From: a bacterium
GTDB lineage: Bacteria > Myxococcota_A > UBA9160 > UBA4427
Assembly (NCBI GenBank): GCA_024742285.1
Contig: JANSYR010000010.1
Location: forward strand, 124,001 to 188,000
Length of the DNA: 64,000 nt
Direction: 5' to 3'
Shown here one piece after another: positions 34,937-42,501 of the stretch; position 1 is the stretch's first letter, and every line of letters starts with the position of its first letter. A model generated the notes under the pieces. The model did no database searches. It was not told the origin of the DNA and saw nothing but the letters and a program-made list of their open reading frames with translations. The translations under genes and the position numbers were made by a program.

Positions 34937-35143
34937 TCACGCCTCGATCGAAAGGGCGCGATTCGGGCAGTAGCGAACCGCTTCCTCGACCTTCTCTCGA
35001 AGCCCCTCGTCCGCCTCCGCCACGACCAGCTCGACGTGGGAGTAGGACCCGTCGTCGGACTCGACGACGCGGAACACCTCGGGCGCGGTGTCCTCGCACA
35101 TGCCGTGCCCCTGGCAGAGGTCCAGGTCCGTCTTCACCTTCAT
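34937..35143 (-). CDS. [3Fe-4S] ferredoxin
   Basis: A 68-residue ferredoxin of the P450-partner type. Cluster ligands are Cys10, Cys16 and Cys59 (the last in YCPNRAL). The place of a fourth cysteine is His13 (C-x-x-H-x-x-C), so a [3Fe-4S] cluster is expected. These proteins pass electrons to P450s and sometimes to Rieske oxygenases. It is the last gene of the tetR-CYP51-like run, with a 4-bp start overlap (ATGA, 35140-35143) with the Rieske oxygenase, so it probably feeds one or both oxygenases of the operon. Confidence 0.9.
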   Translation of the reverse strand: MKVKTDLDLCQGHGMCEDTAPEVFRVVESDDGSYSHVELVVAEADEGLREKVEEAVRYCPNRALSIEA

Positions 35144-36102
35144 CGATCCGTCTCCGTCTGCACGTAGAACTGGCTGGCCCATTTCCGGTAGTCACCGACC
35201 GGTCCGTCGCCGTCACAGAGGCGCGGCCGGTCGTAGTAGGTCTTGTTCTCCCAGATCGGGAAGTCCTGCTCGACGGCGGCCGCCATGTCGTCCGAGTAGG
35301 CCTGGTGGAAGGCGGCCATCTCCCGGTCGCTCCGGCCCGCCTTCTTGCCGATCACGCCGAAGCGCATGTGGAGCATCTCGTCGTCGACCGGCGTCATGCC
35401 CATGAGGATCACCGTATCCCCCATCCCGGTGTATTTGACGTAGCTGCAGCCGAGGCCGGGGTTGCGGCCGGTGATTACGATGTCGTCGTGCTCGTCGTCC
35501 ATCGTCGTGACGTGCTTGCTCGTCACCGTCTGCCATTGGATCTCGTGCCCGACGAATTCGACGGTGCGGTTGGGCGGTGGCTCCATCAGGTGGACCTGGG
35601 TCAGGTGGGGCCAGTCGACGCTGTTCTCGGAGATCTCCTGGGGATGGGTCCGGATCGTCCAGTCGTACTGGGTCCAGTCCGCCGTCCAGTCCGCGGCGCC
35701 GAACTCCGGAATCGATGGCGGATCGAAGGTCGGGGCCGCTCCGTCGGGGTGGTACCAGGCCCAGACGACGCCGGCGACCTCGCGGGTCGGGTAGGTCCGC
35801 GCACGCACGCCCTGCGGCTTCCGCTTGGCGTAGGGCACGTCGAGGCAGGACCCGTCGCCGCCGAACCTCCAGCCGTGAAAGGGACAGCGGATCCCCTCGC
35901 CGTCGACCTTGCCCCCCACGCCGAGGTGGGCTCCGAGGTGGGGACAGTAGGCGTCCAGCACGCTCGCCTCGCCGTCCTCCGTCCGGAACACCACGAGCTC
36001 CTCGCCGAAGTAGGCGCGCCGGATGATCTGGCCGGGTGCGATCTCGGAGCTCCAGGCGACGGGATACCAGCTGAAGGGCGTGCCGAAGGGGAAGCGGGGC
36101 AT
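35140..36102 (-). CDS. Rieske-type non-heme iron oxygenase in CYP51-like operon
   Basis: A 320-residue oxygenase. Rieske ligands are Cys53/His55 (CPH) and Cys73/His76 (CPFH). The mononuclear iron site is SENSVDWPHLTQVH, with Asp163, His166 and His171. The C-terminal IWENKTYYDRPRL plus DGPVGDYRKWASQFY block is shared with the other Rieske protein at 8034-9062 and resembles the KshA/DAF-36-type branch acting on sterols and other large hydrophobic substrates. AAGGAG precedes the ATG. It sits between a reductase-like gene (20 bp upstream) and the ferredoxin (overlap), so it should receive electrons locally. A sterol-type substrate is inference from the operon. Confidence 0.87.
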   Translation of the reverse strand: MPRFPFGTPFSWYPVAWSSEIAPGQIIRRAYFGEELVVFRTEDGEASVLDAYCPHLGAHLGVGGKVDGEGIRCPFHGWRFGGDGSCLDVPYAKRKPQGVRARTYPTREVAGVVWAWYHPDGAAPTFDPPSIPEFGAADWTADWTQYDWTIRTHPQEISENSVDWPHLTQVHLMEPPPNRTVEFVGHEIQWQTVTSKHVTTMDDEHDDIVITGRNPGLGCSYVKYTGMGDTVILMGMTPVDDEMLHMRFGVIGKKAGRSDREMAAFHQAYSDDMAAAVEQDFPIWENKTYYDRPRLCDGDGPVGDYRKWASQFYVQTETDR

Positions 36103-36122
36103 CGTCGACTCCTTCGCGCGAC

Positions 36123-37181
36123 CTAGCGCTCGCTCGGGCGAACGAAGCGGCCGTGGGCGGCGATCGGCGGCAGGTCGAGGGTGGTGCGCATCCCCGGCTC
36201 CGCCGCGCAGACCGGGGCGATCGCGTTCACGCAGTTCATGGCCGTCGCCAGCAGGCCGAACTCGGTCGAGCTGCCGTCGGTGACCGGGCCGAACGAGAGC
36301 TGGAGCGGCGGATCGCCGTCGATCTCGACGCGATACTCGAGGATCGCGTCGTAGGGCCAGTTCGGTTCCAGGTCGGGCGTCATCCGCCAGTAGGTCTGGA
36401 ACTCGATCACCGCCTCGTCGTCGACGAAGCCGAGATACTCGTAGTGCTGACCGGCGACGTGGCCCGCCGGAATCGTACCGGCGGAGACCTCGACGTCGTG
36501 GGGGCAGGTCGCGAACTCGAAGCGCTTCTCGTATCGCTCGATCTCGAAGCCCAGGCTCGCGGCGACCATGTCCATCGACTGGAAGAAGATCGTGCTCATG
36601 ACGTCGAGGAGCGGCGGGGGATTCTTGCGCGCCTCGTCCGCCGGCAGGCCGAAGCCGAGCTGGTCCATGACCATCTCGGGGCTCTCGCTCATGACCGACA
36701 TGTTGCAGATCTCGATTACGCGCACGCGATCGACCCGACGCGAGAGGCCCGATAGGACGACGGGCAGACGGTCGCCGCTGAAGCCCGGGTGGATCCCCGT
36801 GCCGTGGAAGGACACGCCCCCAGCGGCACACGCCTTGTCGAGGCGTTGCTTCTCGGCGCCGTCCTTGAGATACGCCCAGCCCGCCGGCGTGATCACGTTG
36901 AGTCCCGCTTCGAGGAGGCGACAGATCTCGCCCACGTCCGCGAGGAGCGGCGCGTAGAGCACGCAGTCGGCGTCAAGAGCGAGGAGCGCGTCCACGTCGC
37001 GAGTCGCGGTGATCCCGATCGGGTCGATCCCGACGAGGGAGCCCGCGTCCTTTCCTTCCTTGGCTTCGGAGTAGACCTTCACGCCGACGAGCTCGAGGCC
37101 CGGATCCTCGAGGATGGCGGGGATGGCGTGGGTGCCGATGCTCCCCGTCGCCCACTGGATCACGCGAATTGGCGCCGCCAT
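36123..37181 (-). CDS. Dihydrodipicolinate-reductase-like NAD(P)-binding oxidoreductase
   Basis: About 352 residues. The N-terminal Rossmann segment IRVIQWATGSIGTHAIPAI is the pattern of DapB-like and 2,4-diaminopentanoate dehydrogenase-like proteins, followed by a C-terminal alpha/beta domain with HGTGIHPGFSGDRLP. These proteins are often found next to P450s and Rieske oxygenases in Actinobacteria and related genomes, but their reaction is unknown. The start is ambiguous: a 27-bp unit containing the SD-like GGTGAAG and ATGGCGGCGCC is duplicated, giving ATG codons at 37220 and 37181. The upstream one overlaps the P450 stop (TGATG). Likely an NAD(P)H-dependent step in the same oxidation pathway. 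Confidence 0.8.
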   Translation of the reverse strand: MAAPIRVIQWATGSIGTHAIPAILEDPGLELVGVKVYSEAKEGKDAGSLVGIDPIGITATRDVDALLALDADCVLYAPLLADVGEICRLLEAGLNVITPAGWAYLKDGAEKQRLDKACAAGGVSFHGTGIHPGFSGDRLPVVLSGLSRRVDRVRVIEICNMSVMSESPEMVMDQLGFGLPADEARKNPPPLLDVMSTIFFQSMDMVAASLGFEIERYEKRFEFATCPHDVEVSAGTIPAGHVAGQHYEYLGFVDDEAVIEFQTYWRMTPDLEPNWPYDAILEYRVEIDGDPPLQLSFGPVTDGSSTEFGLLATAMNCVNAIAPVCAAEPGMRTTLDLPPIAAHGRFVRPSER

Positions 37182-37236
37182 CGCTTCACCCGCCGCGCTT
37201 CGCGGAATCGGCGCCGCCATCACTTCACCCGCCGCG
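37171..37236. repeat. Duplicated translation-start segment of the DapB-like gene
   Basis: A 27-bp sequence at 37171-37197 recurs with one mismatch at 37210-37236, spaced 39 bp, i.e. 13 codons. Each copy carries an SD-like element, an ATG and the codons for MAAPI. The gene therefore has two alternative in-frame starts. Confidence 0.85.
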
Positions 37237-38566
37237 TGTAGCGGAGGTTGCAGGGGTCGCTCGGGCGGAGGATCAGCGAGGGCATGACCTCGCGGTAGCT
37301 CTCCGGCGGATCGACGCAGGAGAGCTCGTAGCGCGAGAGCAGGGCGGTCAGGATCGACTTCACCTGGAGGTAGGCGAACGCGTTGCCCACGCACTTGCGC
37401 TTCCCGCCGCCGAAGGGGATCAGCGCGAAGAGGTGCTCCGGAAGCGGGCGATGGGGATCGAAGCGCTCCGGATCCGGGAAGTGTTCGGGGAGGCGGTGGG
37501 ACACGTAGGGCGAGATCACCAGGTTCGTCCCGACCTCGAAGGTGTTGCCCTTGTACTCGAAGGGCTCGTTCACGACCTGGCGCATGAGCGTGAGAAGCGG
37601 CGGGTGGAGCCGCAGGGTCTCGCTCAGGAAGCCCTCCATCACGGGCATCTCGCGCAGCGACGTGAACGAGAGATCCCCGCCGTCTCCGTAGATCGCGTCG
37701 ACCTCCTCGATCACCTCGCGCTGGTACTCCGGATGACGCGCGAGCTCGACGCAGCACCAGGCGGCGGTGTTCGAGCTGGTGTGGAAGCCGCCGAACATGA
37801 TCCAGATGATCATGCCGGGGATCAGCTCGTGGGCCATCGCGCTGCCGTCCTTGTAGCGCGCATCGAGGAAGCTCTGGAGCATGTCCGTCGGCGGTTCCTC
37901 GCCGCGGGCGTTCGCTTCGAGCCGATCGTTCACCGCCTCCATCAGCATGTCCTGGAGCCGCGCCCGCGCCTCGTCGCGCTTGGCGAAGGCGTCCGCCTCG
38001 GACTTGAAGTCGATCACCGCCTCCGGCGAGATCGCGTGCTCGAGCTGGGCGAAGAGCACGCCGAATTCGTCCGTCAGCCGCTCGCGAAACTCCCTGCCCA
38101 TCAGACAGTGGGTCGAGGTACGCAGGACCATGTCCTTGAACGTGTCGTGGAATTCCCGGACGCCCTCGTCGCCCCAGTCGGCGATGAAGTCCTCGACTTC
38201 CTCGGCCACGACCTGGGCATAGGTCTTCATGCGCTTGGGGCGGAGCGCGTCGGACATGAAGCGGACCTGCTGGCGCTCGATCTCGAGCGGCGCGCCGTAC
38301 TGGATCCCCTCGCCGAAGACGGGGACCATGTACTGATAGGGTGCCGCGGTGGAGACGCGATCGTCCGGCGACCGGTAGACCGCTTCCTGGGCGTCGGCGC
38401 TCCCGAGCAGGACGTGCTTGGCGCCGAAGAGGTCGAACTCCGCGAGCTCGCCGCATTCCTGGTAGGCCCGGTAGAGGAAGTGGGCCGCGTGGGCCATGAA
38501 CTCGTCGTAGTGGCCCGACTCGGGCTTCGCGCCACTCACGACCTTGGGGCGGGGCTGATCACTCAT
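37220..38566 (-). CDS. CYP51-like cytochrome P450 (sterol 14-alpha-demethylase clan)
   Basis: A 448-residue P450 with strong CYP51 features. Substrate-recognition site 1 reads YQYMVPVFGEG (residues 77-87), close to the YxxxxPxFGxGV pattern of mycobacterial CYP51. The I-helix is MFGGFHTSS with His262-Thr263-Ser264 (HTS) rather than the usual acid-Thr pair, a CYP51 hallmark. SETLRLHPPLLTLMRQV holds Glu316-x-x-Arg319. The heme loop FGGGKRKCVG gives thiolate Cys392. CYP51 enzymes remove the 14-alpha methyl of sterols. The ATG at 38566 has AGAGGA 6 bases upstream. It lies 60 bp after tetR and overlaps the reductase gene. Whether the substrate is a sterol, hopanoid or an exogenous terpenoid is unknown. 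Confidence 0.82.
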   Translation of the reverse strand: MSDQPRPKVVSGAKPESGHYDEFMAHAAHFLYRAYQECGELAEFDLFGAKHVLLGSADAQEAVYRSPDDRVSTAAPYQYMVPVFGEGIQYGAPLEIERQQVRFMSDALRPKRMKTYAQVVAEEVEDFIADWGDEGVREFHDTFKDMVLRTSTHCLMGREFRERLTDEFGVLFAQLEHAISPEAVIDFKSEADAFAKRDEARARLQDMLMEAVNDRLEANARGEEPPTDMLQSFLDARYKDGSAMAHELIPGMIIWIMFGGFHTSSNTAAWCCVELARHPEYQREVIEEVDAIYGDGGDLSFTSLREMPVMEGFLSETLRLHPPLLTLMRQVVNEPFEYKGNTFEVGTNLVISPYVSHRLPEHFPDPERFDPHRPLPEHLFALIPFGGGKRKCVGNAFAYLQVKSILTALLSRYELSCVDPPESYREVMPSLILRPSDPCNLRYTRRVK

Positions 38567-38626
38567 GGGCATTCCTCTCGTGTTGACTCTCGTGTCGTCT
38601 CGTGGTGTCGACCCGAAGGAGAGCGC

Positions 38627-39295
38627 CTAACGCGGGCGCCCCGCCTCGGTACAGAAGGCGCGCCGGAGCAGCACCTCCACTTCGTTCAGGATGGCCTCGT
38701 CGGACGGATCCGCGCCGGCCTCGTACCAGTCCGCGAGCAGCACCTGCTGCATCGCGAGCATCGTGCGCGCCAGCCGATCCGGATTCCCCGGCTCGAAGAC
38801 GCCTTCCTCGATTCCGCGCTCGAAGATCGCGGCCAGTTGGGCCACGCCATCGCCCCAGACCGCCGCGCGCCGGGACTCGCGATCCATCGAGCGCCGTACG
38901 CCCCAGTTCGCGCCCTCGTCGAGGTACATCCGCAGGTACTCGGGCCGCTCCATGAAGTACGCGAGGTAGGCGCGGCTTCCGGCGAGGAGCGATTCGAGCG
39001 GATCCGACGCCGCGTCCTCGGCGGAGATCGACGCCGTGTGGATCTCCCGGAGCCGGGCTTCGTGGAGGGCGTCGACGATCTCGGCCTTGCCCTTGTAGAC
39101 GGAGTAGAGCGTTCCGAGCGAGATCCCCGCGGCCTCCGCCAGCTGTTCCATGCGCGTCGCGGCGACGCCGTCCCGCGCGAACGCCTCGGAGGCGGCCTCG
39201 ACGACGAGATCGCGATAGGCGGCGTGGCGCGCGTTCTTCGCGTGCTCGCGGGCCGCGGCTCGGCGGCCACCGGGGGAGGGGGAGGCGCTCGTCAT
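38627..39295 (-). CDS. TetR family regulator of the CYP51-like operon
   Basis: A 222-residue TetR protein; the helix-turn-helix is at about residues 47-76 (RMEQLAEAAGISLGTLYSVY). It lies first in the minus-strand run with CYP51-like, reductase, Rieske and ferredoxin genes and divergent from the DUF1214 gene. The ATG at 39295 has no SD. The bases just before it belong to an inverted-repeat operator with a -10-like AATATC placed so that transcription would start at or next to the A of the ATG. A leaderless mRNA is therefore likely. It probably represses both arms. Confidence 0.9.
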   Translation of the reverse strand: MTSASPSPGGRRAAAREHAKNARHAAYRDLVVEAASEAFARDGVAATRMEQLAEAAGISLGTLYSVYKGKAEIVDALHEARLREIHTASISAEDAASDPLESLLAGSRAYLAYFMERPEYLRMYLDEGANWGVRRSMDRESRRAAVWGDGVAQLAAIFERGIEEGVFEPGNPDRLARTMLAMQQVLLADWYEAGADPSDEAILNEVEVLLRRAFCTEAGRPR

Positions 39296-39333
39296 AATCT
39301 GATATTGACAGATTAGAATCAGATTTCAATCCT
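39296..39333. promoter_or_regulatory. Divergent promoters and TetR operator of the CYP51-like/DUF1214 locus
   Basis: An AT-rich segment in very GC-rich surroundings. AATCTGAT (39296-39303) and ATCAGATT (39318-39325) form a perfect 8-bp inverted repeat, and CAGATT (39309-39314) adds another half-site. On the plus strand, TTGACA (39305-39310) and AATCCT (39328-39333) are a -35/-10 pair with 17-bp spacing for the DUF1214 gene. On the minus strand, TTGAAA (39329-39324) and AATATC (39306-39301), also 17 bp apart, would start transcription at the tetR ATG. The operator overlaps both promoters. Boxes are seen directly; binding by the adjacent TetR is inference. Confidence 0.65.
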
Positions 39334-39418
39334 GGATCGACCGCATTTCTGCCATCGTCCGGGGACGCCCCGGGGCGTCCGCTCCGCGGCGGCCCCACGC
39401 GGGCGATGAGGAGGGGCC

Positions 39419-40522
39419 ATGCCCGACGTCGACGAGCGCCTGCAGAGCCTGATGGACGGCTCCGCCTGGGACGAATTCTGTGATCGCCTGAAGCAGGTCG
39501 GGCGCCACGTCCTGCGCCCCGAGGTCCCCGCGGACCCCTTCACCCGGGCCGAGGGCTACCGCTACCTGACCCGGGTTCTGCGTTCGTCCTTCGACATCTT
39601 CACCGAGCATGCCGATCCGGAGTTCCCGGTCATCTACCGCCCCTGCGACGAGATGGTGAAGTACGGCGGGGACGATCCGGACAAGTACCTCCAGAAGTGC
39701 GCGCTCTCCGGCGCCTTCGAGTACCGGATCCGCGGCCATCGCGGCACGATCCAGTCCGTCAGCTTCCTGACCCAGGGCAGCAACTTCGGGCAGGGTGGGA
39801 CGATGCTCCCGACGGGCTTCCTCGACACGGACGGGCTCGAGGTCGCGGACGACGGCACGTTCGAGATCATCGTCAGCACGAAGGAGCACCCTGGGAACTG
39901 GCTTCCGATGACCGACGAGACGCAGGTGCTGCTCATTCGGCAGACCTTCGGCGATCGTTCGAAGGAGACCATCGCCGAGCTCGAGATCGAGTGTCTCTCG
40001 GCGCGCGAGATCCCGGATCCGCTGGATCCCGCGAAGTTCGCCGAAGGGCTCGGCTCCGCCGTCGGCTTCCTCGACGGCACGGCGAATCTCTTCTGTGACT
40101 GGGCGGCGCGCTATCAGGCGCACCCGAACGAGCTTCCCCGGGAAGATCCCGAGATCACCCGTCGCGTCGGTGGCGATCCGGCGATCGCCTACTTCAACTC
40201 GTACTGGACCCTGGCCGAAGGCGAGGCACTCGTGGTCGAGCTGGATCACGTTCCGCCGTGTCGCGCGTGGAGCCTTCAGGTCTGCAACTACTGGATGGAG
40301 AGCCTCGACTACCGGTACCACCGGACGAACGTGAACAAGGACACCGCCCACGTCGAGCCCGACGGCTCCGTCCGGATCGTGATCACCGAGAAGGACCCCG
40401 GCTGGCCGAACTGGCTCACGACCGCCGGCCACACGAACGGCACCTTCCTCTTTCGCCTGACCGGCGCGGAGGAGATCGTCGAGCCGAGGACGCGGGTCGT
40501 GAAGGCGAGCGAGCTCGCGTGA
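39419..40522 (+). CDS. DUF1214 domain protein
   Basis: A 367-residue soluble protein. The C-terminal third matches the DUF1214 pattern, with NYWMESLDYRYHRTNVNKDTA and an ITEKDPGWPNWL stretch. DUF1214 proteins are common in terpenoid- and steroid-using bacteria but have no assigned reaction. The N-terminal part is helix-rich. GAGGAGGGG lies ahead of the ATG. It is the first gene of a divergent operon with a quinoprotein dehydrogenase (4-bp overlap, GTGA). Its position opposite the CYP51-like operon across a shared operator suggests it belongs to the same pathway. Confidence 0.8.
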   Translation: MPDVDERLQSLMDGSAWDEFCDRLKQVGRHVLRPEVPADPFTRAEGYRYLTRVLRSSFDIFTEHADPEFPVIYRPCDEMVKYGGDDPDKYLQKCALSGAFEYRIRGHRGTIQSVSFLTQGSNFGQGGTMLPTGFLDTDGLEVADDGTFEIIVSTKEHPGNWLPMTDETQVLLIRQTFGDRSKETIAELEIECLSAREIPDPLDPAKFAEGLGSAVGFLDGTANLFCDWAARYQAHPNELPREDPEITRRVGGDPAIAYFNSYWTLAEGEALVVELDHVPPCRAWSLQVCNYWMESLDYRYHRTNVNKDTAHVEPDGSVRIVITEKDPGWPNWLTTAGHTNGTFLFRLTGAEEIVEPRTRVVKASELA

Positions 40523-42501
40523 GGGGCGTCGCAACGGCGGTGCTTCCGTTGCTGGCCCTCGCGCTCTCGGGCTGCGCCGAGGATCCGTCCTGTGAGCCGG
40601 CGACGAGCGGCGGGCCGGCCAGCGAGTGGCCGAGCTACGGGAACGACTCCGGCGGCACCCGGTACTCGCCCCTCGCGCAGATCCGCTCGGAGAACGTCGC
40701 CTGCCTCGAGGAGGTATGGCGGTTCGAAACGGGGGATCTGCCGGGCGCGCGCGGCGGGCAGACGCGGTCGCCCTTCGCGTCCGAGACCACGCCGATCCTC
40801 GTCGACGAGACGCTCTATCTCTGTACGCCGACCAACTTCGTGATCGCGGTGGACCCGGCGACCGGGGAGGAGCGCTGGCGCTTCGATCCGGGGTTCGACC
40901 TCGACAGTCGATACGGCAACCAGCTCGTCTGCCGCGGCGTTTCGAGCTGGCGCGACCCGGCGGCCGACGAAGGCGCGACTTGCGGGCGTCGGATCTTCAC
41001 GGCGACGAACGACGCGCGATTGATCGCGCTCGACGCGTCGACCGGCGACCCCTGCCCGGGCTTCGGCGAGGCTGGACAGGTCGACCTGAACCCCGGCGTC
41101 GGGCGCCAGGACTGGAAGGGCGAGTACCAGGTCACCTCGCCGCCAGCCGTCGGACGCGACGTCGTGGTGGTCGGAGCGGCGATCGCGGACAACAAGCGGA
41201 CCGATGCGCCGAGTGGCGTCGTGCGGGCCTACGACGCGCGGACGGGCACGCTCCGGTGGGCCTGGGACCTGCGCTCGCCGGGCTTCGTCCCGACGACCGA
41301 GAACACGAGCGAGGCCGGCTACGCGCTCGGGACGCCGAACGTCTGGGCACCGATGTCCGTCGATCTCGAGCGTGATCTGCTCTTCGTGCCGACGGGGAAT
41401 CCGGCCCCGGACTACTATCGGGGCGATCTCGACGTCGACTACTACGGAAGCTCCGTCGTCGCGATCCATCTGGCGAGCGGCGAAGTCGCCTGGCGATTCC
41501 AGACCGTGCACCACGACCTCTGGGACTTCGACGTTCCCGCGCAGCCGACCCTCTTCACTCTGCGTCGGGACGGGCGCGAGATTCCGGCCCTCGTCCAGGC
41601 GACGAAGATGGGGATGCTCTTCATCCTCCATCGCGAGACCGGCCAGCCGCTCTTCCCCGTCGAGGAACGGCCGGTCCCACAGGTCCGCGTCGCGGGGGAG
41701 GCGCTCGCGCCGACGCAGCCCTTCACCGTCAAGCCAGCGCCCCTCGTCCGCCATTCGCTCTCGCCCGACGACGCCTGGGGACTCACGCCCTTCGATCGCG
41801 CGGCCTGTCGCGACGCAATCGCTGCGCTCCGCTTCGAGGGGATCTACACGCCGCCGACCCTCGAAGGGACCCTGATGGTGCCCGGCAACGCGGGCGGGCA
41901 GAACTGGGGCGGACTCGCCGTCGACGAGGAGCGCCAGCGGATCCTGGTCAACCAGCAGGACTTCCCATGGAAGGTCGCCCTCGTCGAACGGAAGGACATG
42001 CCGGAGGACCTGAAGTTCTCCGGCGAAGGCTACGTCGAGCTCCAGCCCATGAAGGGCACGCCCTACGGCATGACCCGCGAGATGATCACGTCGCCCCTCG
42101 GCGTGCCCTGCAGCACGCCGCCCTGGGGCACGCTCGCGAGCGTCGACCTGAGTTCCGGCGACATCGACTGGCAGGTTCCGCTCGGCGGACTCCGCACCCT
42201 CGCGCCGCTCCCGATTCCCTGGGACCTGGGCGTGCCGAACATCGGTGGGCCCCTCGCCACGGGGGGCGGTCTCGTCTTCATCGGCGCCGCGATGGAGAAC
42301 CGGTTCCGCGCCTTCGACGCCGAGACCGGCGACCTTCTCTGGGGAACGGACACGCCCTACGCCCCGATCGCGACGCCCATGACCTACCGCGTGGGCGGGC
42401 GTCAATACGTGGTGATCGGCGCGACCGGCTATGAGCGCGTCGGCCTCCCGCCCGGCGACGTCTTCATCGCGTACGCGCTCCCGGACGAGGGCGCGCCCTA
42501 G
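40519..42501 (+). CDS. Lipoprotein quinoprotein (PQQ-dependent type) dehydrogenase
   Basis: A 660-residue protein with lipobox Cys19 (LALSGC), so anchored on the periplasmic side of a membrane. The mature part is a PQQ-type beta-propeller: repeated AxD..TGE..W segments (AVDPATGEERWRF, ALDASTGDPC, AYDARTGTLRW, AFDAETGDLLW). The TVHHDLWDFDVPAQP motif is typical of the glucose/quinate-type membrane quinoprotein branch. It oxidises alcohols or sugars and passes electrons to ubiquinone or cytochromes. The GTG start overlaps the DUF1214 stop. It converges with tamB, overlapping its end by 4 bp. No PQQ biosynthesis genes are present here. The substrate could be an alcohol released in the oxygenase pathway. 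Confidence 0.87.
   Translation: MRGVATAVLPLLALALSGCAEDPSCEPATSGGPASEWPSYGNDSGGTRYSPLAQIRSENVACLEEVWRFETGDLPGARGGQTRSPFASETTPILVDETLYLCTPTNFVIAVDPATGEERWRFDPGFDLDSRYGNQLVCRGVSSWRDPAADEGATCGRRIFTATNDARLIALDASTGDPCPGFGEAGQVDLNPGVGRQDWKGEYQVTSPPAVGRDVVVVGAAIADNKRTDAPSGVVRAYDARTGTLRWAWDLRSPGFVPTTENTSEAGYALGTPNVWAPMSVDLERDLLFVPTGNPAPDYYRGDLDVDYYGSSVVAIHLASGEVAWRFQTVHHDLWDFDVPAQPTLFTLRRDGREIPALVQATKMGMLFILHRETGQPLFPVEERPVPQVRVAGEALAPTQPFTVKPAPLVRHSLSPDDAWGLTPFDRAACRDAIAALRFEGIYTPPTLEGTLMVPGNAGGQNWGGLAVDEERQRILVNQQDFPWKVALVERKDMPEDLKFSGEGYVELQPMKGTPYGMTREMITSPLGVPCSTPPWGTLASVDLSSGDIDWQVPLGGLRTLAPLPIPWDLGVPNIGGPLATGGGLVFIGAAMENRFRAFDAETGDLLWGTDTPYAPIATPMTYRVGGRQYVVIGATGYERVGLPPGDVFIAYALPDEGAP

Noticed and set aside
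34937-38566. Proven sterol biosynthesis operon
   Set aside because: No squalene epoxidase, oxidosqualene cyclase or C-14 reductase is present in the window; mycobacteria keep a CYP51 without making sterols. Kept only as a hypothesis about substrate type.
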